Below, piece after piece: positions 47,468 to 60,538 of a stretch of DNA of 60,538 nucleotides. Each line of letters opens with the position of its first letter. Position 1 is the first letter of the stretch. The stretch is from Glomus cerebriforme. Lineage: Eukaryota; Glomeromycota; Glomeromycetes; Glomerales; Glomeraceae. The position numbers were made by a program, and so were the translations under genes. The notes under the pieces were generated by a model. It was not told the DNA's origin and made no database searches. It saw nothing but the letters and a program-made list of their open reading frames with translations. Location of the stretch: the NCBI GenBank assembly GCA_003550305.1, contig QKYT01000263.1:88655-149192 (forward strand), written 5' to 3'.

Positions 47468-49837
47468 ATGTCTTACGTTTCTGGTCAAAGCGACGCGGTT
47501 GCAAGCCTATATGCGTTACACTTTTACGGAGTAAACACACAAGTATCATCCTTGACTGTGGTAACTTGCAGTTTTTATTCGTTAATATCTGAATTTTATT
47601 TAGTAATATCCAAGTAAAAAACGAAACCTCGACTTATCTTTGTATATAGATGGATAGCTTCTATGCACGTATTACATCTTTGAAATTCCAGAGCGCGAAA
47701 GAAGCTTCAACGTATTGTCGACAGTTAGCAAAAGAATATGGCTTTACAATGAAACAAGAAACAAGTTCAAATAAGGTCAGTACTTTTAGGTTTATTACTT
47801 TAACATTTCAACATTTTGACGAATTTGCTGCGGCTGAGGGTTGATACTTTAAGAAACATAAGATTAAATACCACCTTTAAAGGATCAAATACATGTAAAT
47901 GCATGGCAAATTATATTATCATTTTAACACATTTAAATTAAAATTATGATTTAATAGATCAGTCAAAAAGATTTTTGTAATATTTATAATTTTGATCAAA
48001 AATTCTCTATTTTTAAACTTATAATATTAGTAATATATGTTCTTTGATCTTGTTTTCTTATATTCTTAGAACATTTATATCTATTGTTCACGCGAAGGGA
48101 TCGTTGATTCTAGCAAAAAAACTAAACGAAAACGTTCCTCGCTCAAATGTGACTGTAAATGGAGAATTGTTCTATTTAAAGATGACAACAGCCAATGGAA
48201 ATTCAGGAAATCAAATAATCCGCAGCATTTAACCCATAATCATGATTTGATCCCTGAAAATATTCCGGCTCCTTGGCCTCCTAACGTCCTTCAAAGGATA
48301 GCAGAATATGCTAGTTCTGGATTTTCAACAGGTGATGTGAGGCAATTAATGCAACTAGAATTCCCAACTTTACCCTGGGACGAAAGGAGATTTTATAATC
48401 GTTTAGCAGAAGAAAGGTAAGTTTTGATCTTCAATTTTTTATCATTTTGGATTGATAATACTGTAATAAATGCATGATTTTGTTATACGTGAATAATTTC
48501 ATGAATTTTATCACATATTATGAAAATTATAACTATTTTGTTATTAAATTGACATGAAAATAGGAAAAAAATCAAGGTTCAAGAGACTGAAAAAAGAGTT
48601 GTTGAAACCATCGTCCTGGCAGCACGTGTAGCTTCATTAGCATGTTCCAGTCATGAATATACAAATAAAGTTAAAACAGTTTTACAGCAAGCATTTGACG
48701 ATATTTGTGAATCTGCAAATATTGATTCTAATTCTATAATCAGTTTATCTCAAGATAATATGACAACAATATCACTTCCTTCCTCATCAACTGCCGATAT
48801 TGTATGTAGTTATCCTGCTGGTAGTATAACAGTTAAAAATATTCCTGCACAAAAAGGACGACCTCCCAAAAAAAATACACCCACAAAATCTCAACTACAA
48901 ACTGAAAAACAGCTATTAAAAGGGCGAGAATATCTGTTTAAAAGCCAAAATAATTCGACAGAGTCACAACCTTCAGAATTGGCTTCGCAAAGTCAACCGG
49001 AATTGTTGACATATTTAAAAAGCCCAATACAAAATCAAAATCAATCTAATAATTCCCAATTATCACAGAATCAGTCGCAGGTTTTACAGTTTTTACCACA
49101 AGAAACAGCAGATATACGGGAAGAATCTTTTCAATCGAATGTTCAACCTTTTTCTCAATGTGATTCAAATGAATTAACTCCTTCTTTTTTATTACAAACC
49201 CAACCACAACTGATATTACAATCTCAAATGAACTTTTATCCTTCAGATGAACAATTTCAAATGCAGGAACAATTTTGCTATTCCCAATCACAATCACATA
49301 TCCAATTTGTACCTCAAACTCTTCAAAATAATAATCAACCATTAATTCCGGAGATGAAATTTGATTCAAATTTACATTCTCAAAATCAACTTTTTGACAA
49401 ATATGAGCAGCGATTTCTAGCATCTCAATTACGTTCATCTCAAATACAAGAACAACCTAACTTTGCAAAACATTCATTATCAACCCAAACTTTACAAGAA
49501 ATGTTGCTTAATTCGTATCCACAAGTATTTATCCAACCACAGGAAAAAATTACCAAACAGGTAAACATTTTTTAATACAAATTAAGACAACTCATATGAT
49601 CCAATCCTTAAAATTTTTATTCAATTACAGTCATCATTTGTTTCAACGTCAGAAATTCAATCTACTAAAGAATTATTACACCAGTATAATTTAGAATTTC
49701 AATCTGAACAAGAATTACAAGAAGTAAATCAGTCACAGCTATCATTATATTCTAGTTCAATTCAATTCACGAATGCAAATGTGCAAAATCAAAAGCAGAA
49801 AACATCAATACCACGGAATACTACTCTAGTACTCTAA
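47468..49837 (+). CDS. FAR1-type DNA-binding protein with KGRP basic motif and Gln/Asn-rich tail
   Basis: Five exons: 47468-47560, 47650-47775, 48070-48416, 48564-49560, 49631-49837; 589 residues. A WRKY-GCM1-like FAR1 zinc domain spans about residues 32-120: AKEASTYCRQLAKEYGFTMK, IYIYCSREG, KRSSLKCDCKWRIVLF and LTHNHDLIPE provide the C...C...H-x-H ligands. A KGRPPKK AT-hook-like motif follows near residue 300, then about 270 residues rich in Gln, Ser and Asn, like an activation domain. There is no MULE transposase catalytic domain, so the gene resembles transcription factors domesticated from MULE transposases. It sits in the conserved gene block, not in the repeat zone. Expected to act in the nucleus; targets unknown. 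Confidence 0.82.
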
Positions 49838-51130
49838 AAGTTGGTTACGAAAAAGCTAGAAAGAAACATAGATGCAACAAAACGTCTGCTTACAACAAGT
49901 CATTCCAAATATTGGAGACCAATGTTTAAATTTTATAATTATTTGTAATAATTATGAATTTCAGTTTTACATATTTTTTTTTTTTTGCTTTTTTAAACAA
50001 TATTTATTAAATAGCGTTACTGATAACTAAATTATTTCTATTTAAAATTATAAATTATAATTTGGTCAAAAAAAAATAAATAAATAAAATTATATGAACG
50101 TTTCTAATTATACAACAAACAATTTTAAAATAATCATTTAATAAACAATGAGACGCACTGCAACAAAATCAGGGCGATATAAATTTAATTGCATACAAAT
50201 AATAATTAATAAAAGTATAAATTTAACAGTCTAGTTTTTTTTAGAAACTTAATGAGATCCACATATTATTTTATGAATAATAATTTATTTTCTCTTCATA
50301 GTAAGTTTTTCAGATCTAGATGTTTATTTTGGACTTAGTAAAGAAAAGATAAAGAAATAAGACATATTAAATGATGAATTAAGGAAAATACACAGAAAAA
50401 AAAGATATAGACTTAAAGAAGGGTTTACTGAATAGCTTTATTTCTAAATAAAATAAAATAAAAAGCATACGATGGATATATTTATATTACATAAGAAGTT
50501 GTCAAACTCTACATGGCCATCGTGCGACTAACTGATTAAGAAACAATATGGAAGCATAATAACTGTACAATTCTTATTTAGTTTAGTTATAGTAAATTCA
50601 CAGTTTAGATTATGTAATAATCGTATGAGTTATTACTATGCAATGAAATTCTCTATACTCATCAAAAGCCAAAGATTAACCAATCTCTTATATTCTTATC
50701 AGTCATTGCATTTATACTTTGTTCCAAAAAAGGTTAAAATAAAAAAATTAATTTAATTTTCCATATAATCCAAAAAAATATCACTTAAATGATAAATCAT
50801 TATACTTCATTAAATTTTAATTGTCAAATATTTTAATATATTATTAAATTTATTCGATTAGTGTCAGGAATTATATTCAATAACAATTGTTGAAGTACTC
50901 TTCATATTAAAAATTATTTTTTTTTTTCTTAACGATGGAAGAATCCGAGAAATGAAAAACACAGTAACTTACATAATAATACTTGTATTTTTGAAATTTT
51001 TATAGTCTTGTAAATTAACAATTAATAAACTAATATTAAATTGTAATAGTTTATTTCTAATTGAAGCAATTTTAAAATATAATAATTGCTAAATGTAATG
51101 ATAAAGTTGAATTTAAATGATTTGGACTTA
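49838..51130. other. Intergenic region
   Basis: AT-rich, with no coding region or structured RNA recognised. Confidence 0.45.
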
Positions 51131-51461
51131 TCATTTATTTGCTTGAGACCAATAATTACCAAGAATAGGAATATTGCTTAAAATATCATGCCGAACTCTT
51201 GGAACTGTTTCAGTGAAGAGTAAAGCTGCTACACCAAGAGTTCCAGTAAATCCTACGACAGATGGTGCCCTTTTTTTGAATATTTTTACATTTTTTTTTT
51301 AAAAAAAAAATTTAATAACAATGTTTTGAAAGATCCTTTATGGATTTATCTTTTTTTAAAAACAAATATAATTTAATTTTTTAAAAAGTAATTTACCAGT
51401 ATCTTGCTCTTTCTGGAGTTAGTCTCATGAAATTAGGCTGAAATTTAAATTGAGGGGGCAT
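51131..51461 (-). CDS. QCR10: Ubiquinol-cytochrome c reductase subunit 10
   Basis: Two exons in transcript order: 51397-51461 and 51131-51269; 67 residues. It is too short for ordinary gene calls. The protein reads FMRLTPERARYWAPSVVGF, a single membrane segment (TGTLGVAALLFTE) and the diagnostic VPRVRHDILSNIPILG, matching the small single-pass Qcr10 of complex III. It sits in the mitochondrial inner membrane near the Rieske protein. An A/T-rich intron with homopolymers splits the W codon. It lies head-to-head with the UMP kinase locus. Confidence 0.88.
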
Positions 51462-51711
51462 ATTTTATAGTTTTTTTTTTTATCGAAAGGTCTAAATTTT
51501 CAATTTAAAAAAAAATTTTTTTTTTTTTTTTTGAACAATGTGATAATGACCACCTATATATAAATTACTTGATGATCTATTACATAAACGTCACAAGTTT
51601 TTAAAAGATGTTGTATGATACAGTATACTGATCATTCTGTAGTGATACCAAAAAATGATATAAAGTTTCAGTTTCTCAAGGGTTAAATTAAAAACTTTCT
51701 TTTAGTATATT
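51462..51711. promoter_or_regulatory. Bidirectional upstream region QCR10 / UMP kinase locus
   Basis: 250 bp between opposite start codons, with long T/A runs close to QCR10 and a TATATAAA word at 51555-51562. Both sides encode mitochondrially targeted products, so shared regulation is plausible but not shown. Confidence 0.4.
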
Positions 51712-52025
51712 ATGCAAGCAGTGTTAAGGTCTTTTAAAAAATCACAAAGTTTACAAGTAATTTTTTTTAGACCAACGCGAAACTTTTCTGTTAGTTCTGT
51801 AAATAACCGTGACATTAATAAAAAAACGGTAAAGTCTTCTCAAAACCCAAATACAAAAGGACCTCACCCGGCTGCTATTTTAGCTGTGTTAAGTATTGGA
51901 GTTTCAGCATACGTTGCTTTAGTTAAAACTAGAGGTATTAAATTATTTTTTTTCTATACAATAAATGTATTATTTACTTAATTAAAAAAAGATATTCTTT
52001 TTATCTATTAGAAAAAAAGGACTAA
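51712..52025 (+). CDS. Mitochondrial presequence plus membrane-anchor frame upstream of UMP kinase
   Basis: Two exons: 51712-51934 and 52012-52025; 78 residues. The N-terminus is an amphipathic, Arg/Lys-rich presequence (MQAVLRSFKKSQSL, then RPTRNFSVSSVNNR) and the frame ends with one membrane segment (PAAILAVLSIGVSAYVALVK). After the intron only EKKD is read before TAA. One codon later, in the same frame and exon, is the ATG of the UMP kinase. As I recall them, UMP kinases of many fungi carry just such an N-terminal anchor, so this is best read as the 5' part of that gene, now separated by a stop. It might also be an independent small mitochondrial protein. Confidence 0.7.
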
Positions 52026-52028
52026 AAT

Positions 52029-52984
<956 letters not shown>

Positions 52985-53150
52985 TGAATTGTTCATTGTG
53001 ATTTACTCTGTTGAAAATTATCTGTAAGCTTGTAAGCTTGCTATTTATTTATTTATATTTAAAGTATTATGTAATTTACAAATTATACAATAAAAATTTT
53101 GTTATATCTACTGTATTTGTATAATTTAAACAAAGGAAAAAACAAGCTTA

Positions 53151-55759
53151 TTATAATATTTTATTATTGTATGGAAAAAAGCCCACTGTTTCAAGGTGAT
53201 GAGAATCTGACAAATATATATTATCTTCCCGCTTTTCCTTCTCGTGTCTTCTTTTTCTCCTTAAAGATCTATTATTCTTTTTGCTACTTTGCTGTCCACT
53301 TGGAATTCTCATTCGATCTTTTTCTTTACTCTTTACATCTGATTGTTCGATGCTTTGTGAAATATGCCTACGTACAGCAGGTTTCTTTGGTTCATGTGGA
53401 AACAAATCACCCCATGTGGATTTAAACGCATCCCGATATGGTACTTTTCCTTGAGACTTTGGAATAATACCTCTTTCAATATAACCTATATAAAAAAAAA
53501 AAGAAAATTAGTTAATAAAATTTAAAATAAACACAAACACTTTAATTTCACGACAAGTGATTTTGCCTGTTTTTGAACAATAATCTAAAACAACATGACC
53601 ACTGCGTTTCAAAGGTGGCATAACCAAACGTGACCAATTATAAGCATCAACTGTTAAATCTGTAATGGTTCAGGATTAAGATTAATTTTTGAAAAACCGC
53701 GACATTTATAATTATAACAAAGTATAAGTATCGAACCGCGCTTGTTATCAACATTCAGGAACGATTTATCAGTGACTTCCGTTGGTAGCTTTGGCCGTTG
53801 TCCTTTTCTAAGGATGACATAGCAATATTTCGAATCTTCAAAATTGTCATTCTTCACATTTTTTGTTTGCATCTGAAATGATAAATTATTTTAATATTAT
53901 GCAAGCACTTATGTATAAATAATTTTCTAATACATACGAGATAAGACGGTCTGTTTATACGTTGTGAAAAATGACACCAATTTCTTGATTTTAACAAAGG
54001 ACAAGTGCCATCATGCGGACACTAATCATAATGTGTTACATTATTACAATGTCAATTATTTAACATTAATGAAGCTTTCATATAAACTAACCGGCGCGAC
54101 TACATGAGCCCCATATTCTATTGAATTTTTCGTTTCATCTTCCAAATTATCTGTAATTGACTCAACTTCATTACTTTGTTGTTTATTTATATTTAAAATT
54201 CTTTTACGTGCTTCAGCTATTATTTTAAATCCAGCCGGAGTACCGTTTTCAATCAAAACCTAAAAAAAAAAAAATTTAAGTTAGACTGGAATAATATAAG
54301 AGAAAAGAAAATCATAATATTAACCAATAAATCTTTCGTTCTATCCCATAAGGATTCCAAAATAGTTTCTCTGATATTATCATTTGGTAACTCATTCAAA
54401 GTAAATGCACTAATCACAAGATCATGTTTCAACTGCTAGAAAGAAAGAATTTTTTAAAATTCCAAACTTATAAAGTGATATAAATTAAATTAATTAAAAA
54501 AAAAAATTAATCCCGCTTTTACTTGTGGCTCATGGGTAAGGTATCGCTTAAATTCAATATTTTTTATTCGATCTTCTCTAGGTTGAACTTATATAAGTAT
54601 AAAGTATTTATAAGTTAATATGATTCAAACGTCAAATTTAATTCAAATTCACACAATATTAATACATACATGACAGTATTTTTTCTGCTGTCCTCAACAT
54701 TGATTCAGATATATCAACCCCTAAAAAATTTGGAACATGTTTATCCCAAATGTTATGTGTTGCCCTATTAAATTATTTACAGGATCAATGATTACAATAT
54801 AACTTTTTCATAAATGATAAGTTAACTTACCATATTGCAGTTCCAGGTCCAGTTCCAAAGTCCATAACATTCTGCGGTGAGAAATCCGGAATTCTTCTTT
54901 TTAGCTCATTGAGAACGTTGAAAATCGGACCATAGGAAATTGGTAAATAACCAGCAATATAAGCCATTGTTTCACGAGCACCATATTCAAGAACGTGAGG
55001 CTTGATTTCATTTTCCAGAGAAAATCGTTTGAATGTATTTCGTGCGCTCTTACATGGTCCCATGATAGGATCTTGAAGGAATGGATGATTTAATAAAATT
55101 AACTGTTTTATTAATATGAAAAATAGATCAATACATACCTTTAAAATCTATAACAGATTTATAACCAGTAGTGGACCGCAGCGATAGATAGATTCGTTTC
55201 GCATCATGTCTAATCATTTCTTTGTCGTGCTCTAAATATATTAGTATATTAATAAAAAAATTTGCTGATTTATCGATGTTAATTGCACGCATCGAACAAC
55301 TTCCGTTTAAAAATACCTTTGACAATTTCTAGAACTGCTTCATTTAACCAATCGGGTAATACTACCCAGCCGATTCTTTTAGTACCAAAAATTGCTTCAG
55401 GTGATTTGCGCGCATATGGTTTATCTTCTTCGTACTCTTCAATTCCAAATAAAGACTCCTCTGTGGGAGCTTTAGAAGACAAAACTTTATTTATATCGTC
55501 CAAAATTTGTCTGAAAGCTTTATCTCTATACGAATTGTAAATACGTTATAAATTAACAAGAAAAAAAACCAATAGCGAAAAAATAAATTAATGCGTACTT
55601 ATACAAATTATCAAAGTATTCTTCCTTTATTTGACTTTGTACAGATAAGGGATTTGTTGCAATACATATGTTTTCATAATTTTGCTTGATAAGTGTATTA
55701 TATTTGTTGTATTTGGACTGAAGCAACCTTTGTCCAAAAAGTCGAAAAATCGAACTCAT
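53151..55759 (-). CDS. RSM22: Mitochondrial ribosome assembly methyltransferase-like protein Rsm22
   Basis: Twelve exons in transcript order: 55605-55759, 55317-55525, 55139-55231, 54831-55071, 54670-54764, 54523-54587, 54325-54435, 54092-54259, 53938-54021, 53737-53872, 53552-53659, 53151-53485; 599 residues. A basic mitochondrial presequence (MSSIFRLFGQRLLQSKY) precedes a Rossmann methyltransferase fold: VMDFGTGPGTAIWATHNIW (SAM site), NFLGVDISESML, LVISAFTLNELPN. A cysteine cluster CPHDGTCPLLKSRNWCHFSQ, the iron-sulphur or zinc-binding signature of Rsm22/METTL17, follows. The tail is Lys/Arg-rich. It acts in small-subunit mitoribosome assembly. The junction between exons 10 and 11 is the least certain. 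3' ends converge with URA6 166 bp apart. Confidence 0.88.
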
Positions 55760-56163
55760 TTAATATATTAAAAAAAAGTGCGATAATCAAAAATCTCAAA
55801 TCGTGAAAATTTCCAAAGGTTACTTAGTTAAGCACGTGACTTTTACTTAAGGCGGCGCCTCAGCCTCACCCACGTGTTTGGCTAATGTGTAAATCTAATG
55901 TTACTGTGGTACAGCATAATGCTGCTCTATCATCCATGACAAGTCGTGATCAGTCTAAGATCATACTGTATATTACGGTTGTACAAATCTTTTGGTTTGT
56001 ACGGTTTTCCTAATGCGTATCAAGAAAGCGTGGAAACCAATTTTAGTTCAGATATATATTATATATTGTATATACACGTTTCGCGATTTTCTCACAAGAC
56101 TACCAGACTACTTTGATTTAAATTTAATTTCATTATTTCGCTGCGGAAACTAAACTCTCAAAA
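55760..56163. promoter_or_regulatory. Bidirectional upstream region RSM22 / RAD21 with two CACGTG boxes
   Basis: 404 bp between start codons. Two perfect CACGTG E-boxes lie at 55833-55838 and 55871-55876, 38 nt apart, flanking a GC-rich island (GGCGGCGCC) that stands out in this AT-rich genome. bHLH factors of the Cbf1/Pho4 kind bind such sites; binding here is inference. Confidence 0.5.
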
Positions 56164-59100
56164 ATGTTTTATTCGGAGGCCATATTATCAAAGAAGGTAA
56201 GACGCTATAAATATATTTTATTAGACGATGGAATTGTTCATTCTTAAAATTTACTTGAATTTCAAAAAGGGTCCTCTCGCGAAAGTATGGCTCGCTGCGC
56301 ATTGGGAACGAAAGCTCAGCAAAACACAATTTTTACAAACGAATATACAGACATCTGTAGGTATGTAATAATGTTTTTTAAACAAGTTTAAATAATCGAG
56401 ATCTAACTTTTTATAACCTGCCGAAATAAACAATGAAACAAATAACCTTTTAAAAATTGTTAGGTGCAATCCTTGGAGGTGATCAGCCTCCAATGGCTTT
56501 ACGGTTGTCTGGACAATTATTGCTTGGAGTCGTACGCATATATTCACGCAAAGCGAAATATCTATTAGAAGACTGTAATGAGGCCCTATTGAAAATAAAA
56601 TTGGTAAATGCTACCCTGAATTTTTAATGTTTTATATTGATCCATACTATGTTAATATTTATTATTTTTTTTAAAAAAAAGGCATTTAGACCCGGTGAAG
56701 TTGATATTCCCGAAGATCAGAGAATTGCCAATTTCGAATCTATTACGTTACCGGATAATATAACAGAATTTGACATTCTTTTGCCAGATCCCGGTTTGCA
56801 TCTCAAGTAAATAAGGATTTTTTTATCAACTATTAATTTAATTCATAATTTCAATTCAAATTTATTAATTTGTTCATATCTTAGGCAATGGACTGATGTT
56901 AATCCGGTCGCCTCAAGTTCAAATATCTCTCGACCTCAAGACATTACTATAAGAGACAATTTTGATTTATCACTAGATTTGAATATCGGTGATGATTTGT
57001 TAGGGGATGCTGATGATGATCGAGATTTTGACTTAAACTTAGATGATGATACTGACCAAAAAGCAACTGGCAAAGATGAAATAGGGTTTCATAATCATGA
57101 AGATGAAACTTCTTCAGAAATTGAAATTGTGAGAGATGCTCAAACCGATATTCCATTAACTGCGGAAGATGTTATTGGTAAAAGTATGGAAGATGATCCA
57201 TTAATGATGATGGATGATGGCCCCGAATTGCAATTAGACCTTGATCTAAACGATAATATAAATCTTGAGGAGAATAATGATGTTTTAAACCTTGATACTG
57301 ATTTGACAAAAGGTTTTGATACAAATGAGGACACTAATATATTATCAAACTTGGATACAACTGAGACAACTTTAAAGGATGATACTAGGAATATCACCGA
57401 AGAAATGGATATCGATATGCCATTAAATTTCGATTTAGATGATAATAAGTAAAATGAAATTTTTTATTTTATTTTATTTTTTTTTATTGTAGTTTATGAT
57501 ATAGACTTGTAACAATCAACATTATTAACAATCAACATTATTTTTAGCATCAATAATCCAGAAGGTCCAATTTTCTCGCCAATGTCTCAAAGAAGTACTG
57601 AGAGGCTAGGTAGGGTTATGAAAATAATAATTTTTGTATTTAGTTAATTTTTTTCTTAATCCACAATATTAACTGATTATTCATAGATGATCAACTCCAA
57701 GAACCTCAAGGCCCTCAAGGTCCCCAGGAACCTCAGGAATCTCAGGAATCTCAAGAAAATCAAACACAAGAACCACAAGAACCACAAGTACAACAAGAGG
57801 AAGTTCGACAACATGTACCAGTTCGTAGGAAACGAAGGTTGATCGTTGATGAAATAACCGAGCTACCTAATAGACATATTAAAAGTCAAATAGATGACAC
57901 GTCAGATATTTGTATTGAGGTTAATATAGATTTTTCCGTGTGATATAAACTGGATGATATGAATAATTAACCTAAAACACTTTCAACCTTATAGCCGTCA
58001 TATCTTCCTGTTTCAAGAAAATTACTACGGCTTGCGGAAATCCGTCAAATGGGAGCTTGGTATTTTCTCGATTTAACCGCTCCACATAATATTCTACCCG
58101 AATTACGGTACCTTTTTGCTCGAAAGCGTCCACGAGTATCTTCACCTCCTAAAGTGCAAGAAGAAAACAATGTGGTACAACCAGGTCCTTCAGGTACAAT
58201 AGAACTAGATATCGATGCATTCGATAACAACAATGATGATTACTTTATGGTAAGTATATACATATTTTTTGTAATAAACAATCTGAAAATAAAAAATGGA
58301 CTAATTTAGCTTTCATTGAATTCAATAGCGTACAGAATTACCTACTTCTCCTGAGTTTAACCAAGGTTTGTGTTTATTTTATTAAGATTATTAAGATTAC
58401 GAAAGATTATTCAATTTAAAATTCATCATTTTTAGATACACAGGATCTTGATATCCTAGAACAAACACAAAAAGATAAGGAAAAAGAAAAAGAACCTATG
58501 CAAGATAAAGCTATAACATCAGCCCCACCTTCGGAACATGATTTGTTCGATCAAATGGATAACGTAATAGAATTAGAAAGTTTTTAGCATAAATTATAAT
58601 CGTTTTTTTTTATCAACTAAATATTCCTTTATTTAATATAATTGTTATAGTTCGGAAATGAGTATGTGCCTCCGTTAAGTCCAATGGAAGAGGGAGGTTA
58701 GCAGAGTTTCATACCTTATATTGTTTATTTTATAAGTTTTTGCATTTAACTGATTTTACTTCAAAAACTTTTTGTTTAGACTTACCAAACATCCCAGGTG
58801 TAACCATTTTTGACCAAGATGAACCACAAGATCAACAAAATGCCGGTAACGCGTTTAGTAAAAATACAATCAAGGCAATGCGACTTTTAAAAGATAAATG
58901 TCGTGAAGAAACAAGTGAACAAGTTGCAGAAAGCTCCACAAACCCAAGACAAACCGTAGTGAGCTACGAAGGTGTTGTGGAAACGGTACGATTATATTAT
59001 ACTTTTATTAACGTGTTTTCATTTATAATAAATTAAGAAATAATTCTTATTTTTAATAGGCTAAACGACAAGATGCAGTGAAATTATTTTTTGAATTGTT

Positions 59101-59284
59101 AGTTTTAAATACCAAAGATGTAATACATGTACAACAAAAACAGCCATATGGAGACATTGAAATCTTATGCAAGGTAAGATTGACTTGATTTTTTCTTTTT
59201 TATTTAACTAGATACGTTAACTTAATCAAATTTTATTATTTTTAGAACAAATTATTTGATTTACTGGAAGATGTACCAGCATAA
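56164..59284 (+). CDS. RAD21: Cohesin kleisin subunit RAD21/SCC1
   Basis: Fourteen exons: 56164-56196, 56270-56360, 56464-56603, 56682-56806, 56885-57448, 57548-57609, 57687-57919, 57995-58249, 58329-58365, 58436-58563, 58651-58696, 58780-58985, 59060-59173, 59246-59284; 690 residues. The N-terminal Rad21/Rec8 domain is typical: [20 protein letters not shown], then [12 protein letters not shown], and [21 protein letters not shown] long acidic centre (Asp/Asn-rich) and a Gln/Pro-rich stretch follow, with [18 protein letters not shown] as the conserved middle motif. The C-terminal winged helix reads [20 protein letters not shown] and [10 protein letters not shown]. It closes the SMC1-SMC3 ring in the nucleus. 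Gene-wide short introns give 14 exons. The mitotic form is more likely than Rec8, by the centre motif. Confidence 0.93.
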
Positions 59285-60538
59285 TAATGTTTTAAATATT
59301 TTAAATAAATGTATGCCATTAGAAATGAACTTGTTCAATTTAAGATTTTTTTTAAAAAAAAAAAATGATAATAGAAGTTTTTGAATTACCTAATTTGACT
59401 TTTCTCGTGATTTTTAATTTTTTCATGTGAATATGTATATATTTCATTATTAAAGTTTTCTCATTTTCAATTAATTAAATTCTATCATAATTTTATTTTA
59501 TCATGTTCTGAGGAAAGAAAAACGCGTAAAATAATTTCTTGTAAATAGTAAATTCATAATTATTATTTATTAGAATATTAGAACATCTATAAAAGATATT
59601 TTAAAACTTAGAATTATTGTAAGATTACAATAGTAGATAGAATAAATTACTATTTTCATAAACGAATTAAAAATGCAGTAGATTAAAATTTAAATTTATC
59701 AAATAGTTTATCAAGAAAAAAAAAAAATACAAACATGAGTGCCTATTATTTAAAGAAAACTTTCGACAAGATTGATTTATAGAATGAATGCACTTGATGA
59801 TTGCTTTAAAATTCGATAATTATTTGTAAAGTAAAAGCATCTTTCCAACATTAAGTAAGATAAATTTAAAATAAGCGGATAAATCTCATCAATGTAGAAA
59901 GTTAAGGATGAGCCTTAAGTATCCAAAGCATGAAAGCTAGAAAACAAGAGTTTCCCAAAGGAACACAGGATCACAAAATATTCATATCTTGATGTTAATA
60001 ATTTTTTTTTTTTTAAAAAAAAAAAATAATAATAAAAAAGGACTCTTTTATTCTAGAGTGAGAATAATGCATTTTAACGAAATAATGTAACTTTCGTTGG
60101 TGCTATATGTGAAGAAATTCCGCAATATTACAAAGTCTAACTGCTAAAAGAATTCTTAATGACTTAATTCCATTTAAGTGCAACGAAAGATCATATGTGA
60201 ACTTTTCCTTTTAATTAATTAAGCTTTCACAAAATTGTTATACTATTGTTCTTTCGTTATTTTCCATCAAATCATTAAAGTCATATTCTTAAATTTATTT
60301 AACTAGGTAACGGGAACCGTTGGATTGTCCGAAGCATTAAATTAAGATGTATCACAAAACTCAAAAAAAGGNNTAAATTTAAAAAANTAAAAATAGAATT
60401 CAAAATGTTATTGTAAACACGTGAAATCACAACAATGCATATTATTGGTTGATCACGCGTGCGGACAGACGGACATTGCATCACAATGAGTCTAACCGAA
60501 GATGTCCTCAGCTACGCTTCGGACAAATAAACGAAAAA
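59285..60538. other. Intergenic region to window end
   Basis: AT-rich and gene-free. An inverted run of about ten T then ten A (59346-59364 and 60002-60026) and a few ambiguous bases (60372-60373, 60387) occur. The last 120 nt are GC-richer with ATTGGTTGATCACGCGTGCG, which looks promoter-like for a gene beyond the window. Confidence 0.4.

Noticed and set aside
60489..60527. ATG frame at the window end (MSLTEDVLSYASDK)
   Set aside because: Only 14 codons before TAA; at most the first exon of a gene beyond the window, which cannot be judged.

Overview
The window is eukaryotic nuclear DNA, very AT-rich, with many short GT-AG introns (about 50-110 nt), long poly(A)/poly(T) runs and heavily decayed transposons. 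The protein families (a FAR1-type DNA-binding protein, a divergent HMG-box protein, fungal-style Arc1, Rsm22, Qcr10, UMP kinase) and the repeat style point to an arbuscular mycorrhizal fungus, Glomeromycotina, most like Rhizophagus. That assignment rests on recognition, not on a database search.

Layout. 1-5.1 kb: repeats, comprising a ~123-nt tandem array, a decayed transposase-like copy carrying a 388-bp inverted-repeat insertion, and AT-rich filler. 5.4-12.2 kb: first cluster of a paralogous family of single-pass membrane proteins with a long helical C-terminal domain (three intact genes on +, one remnant on +, one broken copy on -), plus an unrelated TLC-domain gene. 12.2-16.8 kb: nearly gene-free, with one small HMG-box-like gene on -. 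16.8-30.3 kb: transposon graveyard with no intact gene, containing decayed long reading frames whose stops look like C-to-T/G-to-A hits, a hAT-like MITE with an 8-bp target duplication, a nested inverted-repeat element around a 240-N assembly gap, and a LINE-like 3' end. 30.7-37.5 kb: second cluster of the same membrane family (three genes), including an 868-residue, 14-exon member built by exon duplication. 37.7-59.3 kb: compact conserved genes, in order: mitochondrial uL13 (-), Arc1 (+), KY-type transglutaminase-like protein (-), Ap4A phosphorylase (-), mitochondrial bL17 (+), FAR1-type DNA-binding protein (+), QCR10 (-), mitochondrial-anchor reading frame plus UMP-CMP kinase (+), Rsm22 (-), cohesin RAD21/SCC1 (+). 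59.3-60.5 kb: no gene seen.

How the genes relate. Several housekeeping genes sit in divergent pairs with short shared upstream regions (uL13m/ARC1 179 bp, APA/bL17m 342 bp, QCR10/UMP kinase 250 bp, RSM22/RAD21 404 bp). Mitochondrial functions are over-represented (uL13m, bL17m, Qcr10, Rsm22 and the anchor of the UMP kinase). All spliced models were assembled by eye: introns obey GT-AG and reading frames close across every junction, but no transcript evidence was available.

Best candidates for something undescribed: the membrane/coiled-coil family (five intact and two broken members here, no family I can name), its exon-duplication giant, and the UMP kinase locus, where a mitochondrial presequence-plus-membrane-anchor frame ends at a TAA one codon before, and in frame with, the kinase ATG.
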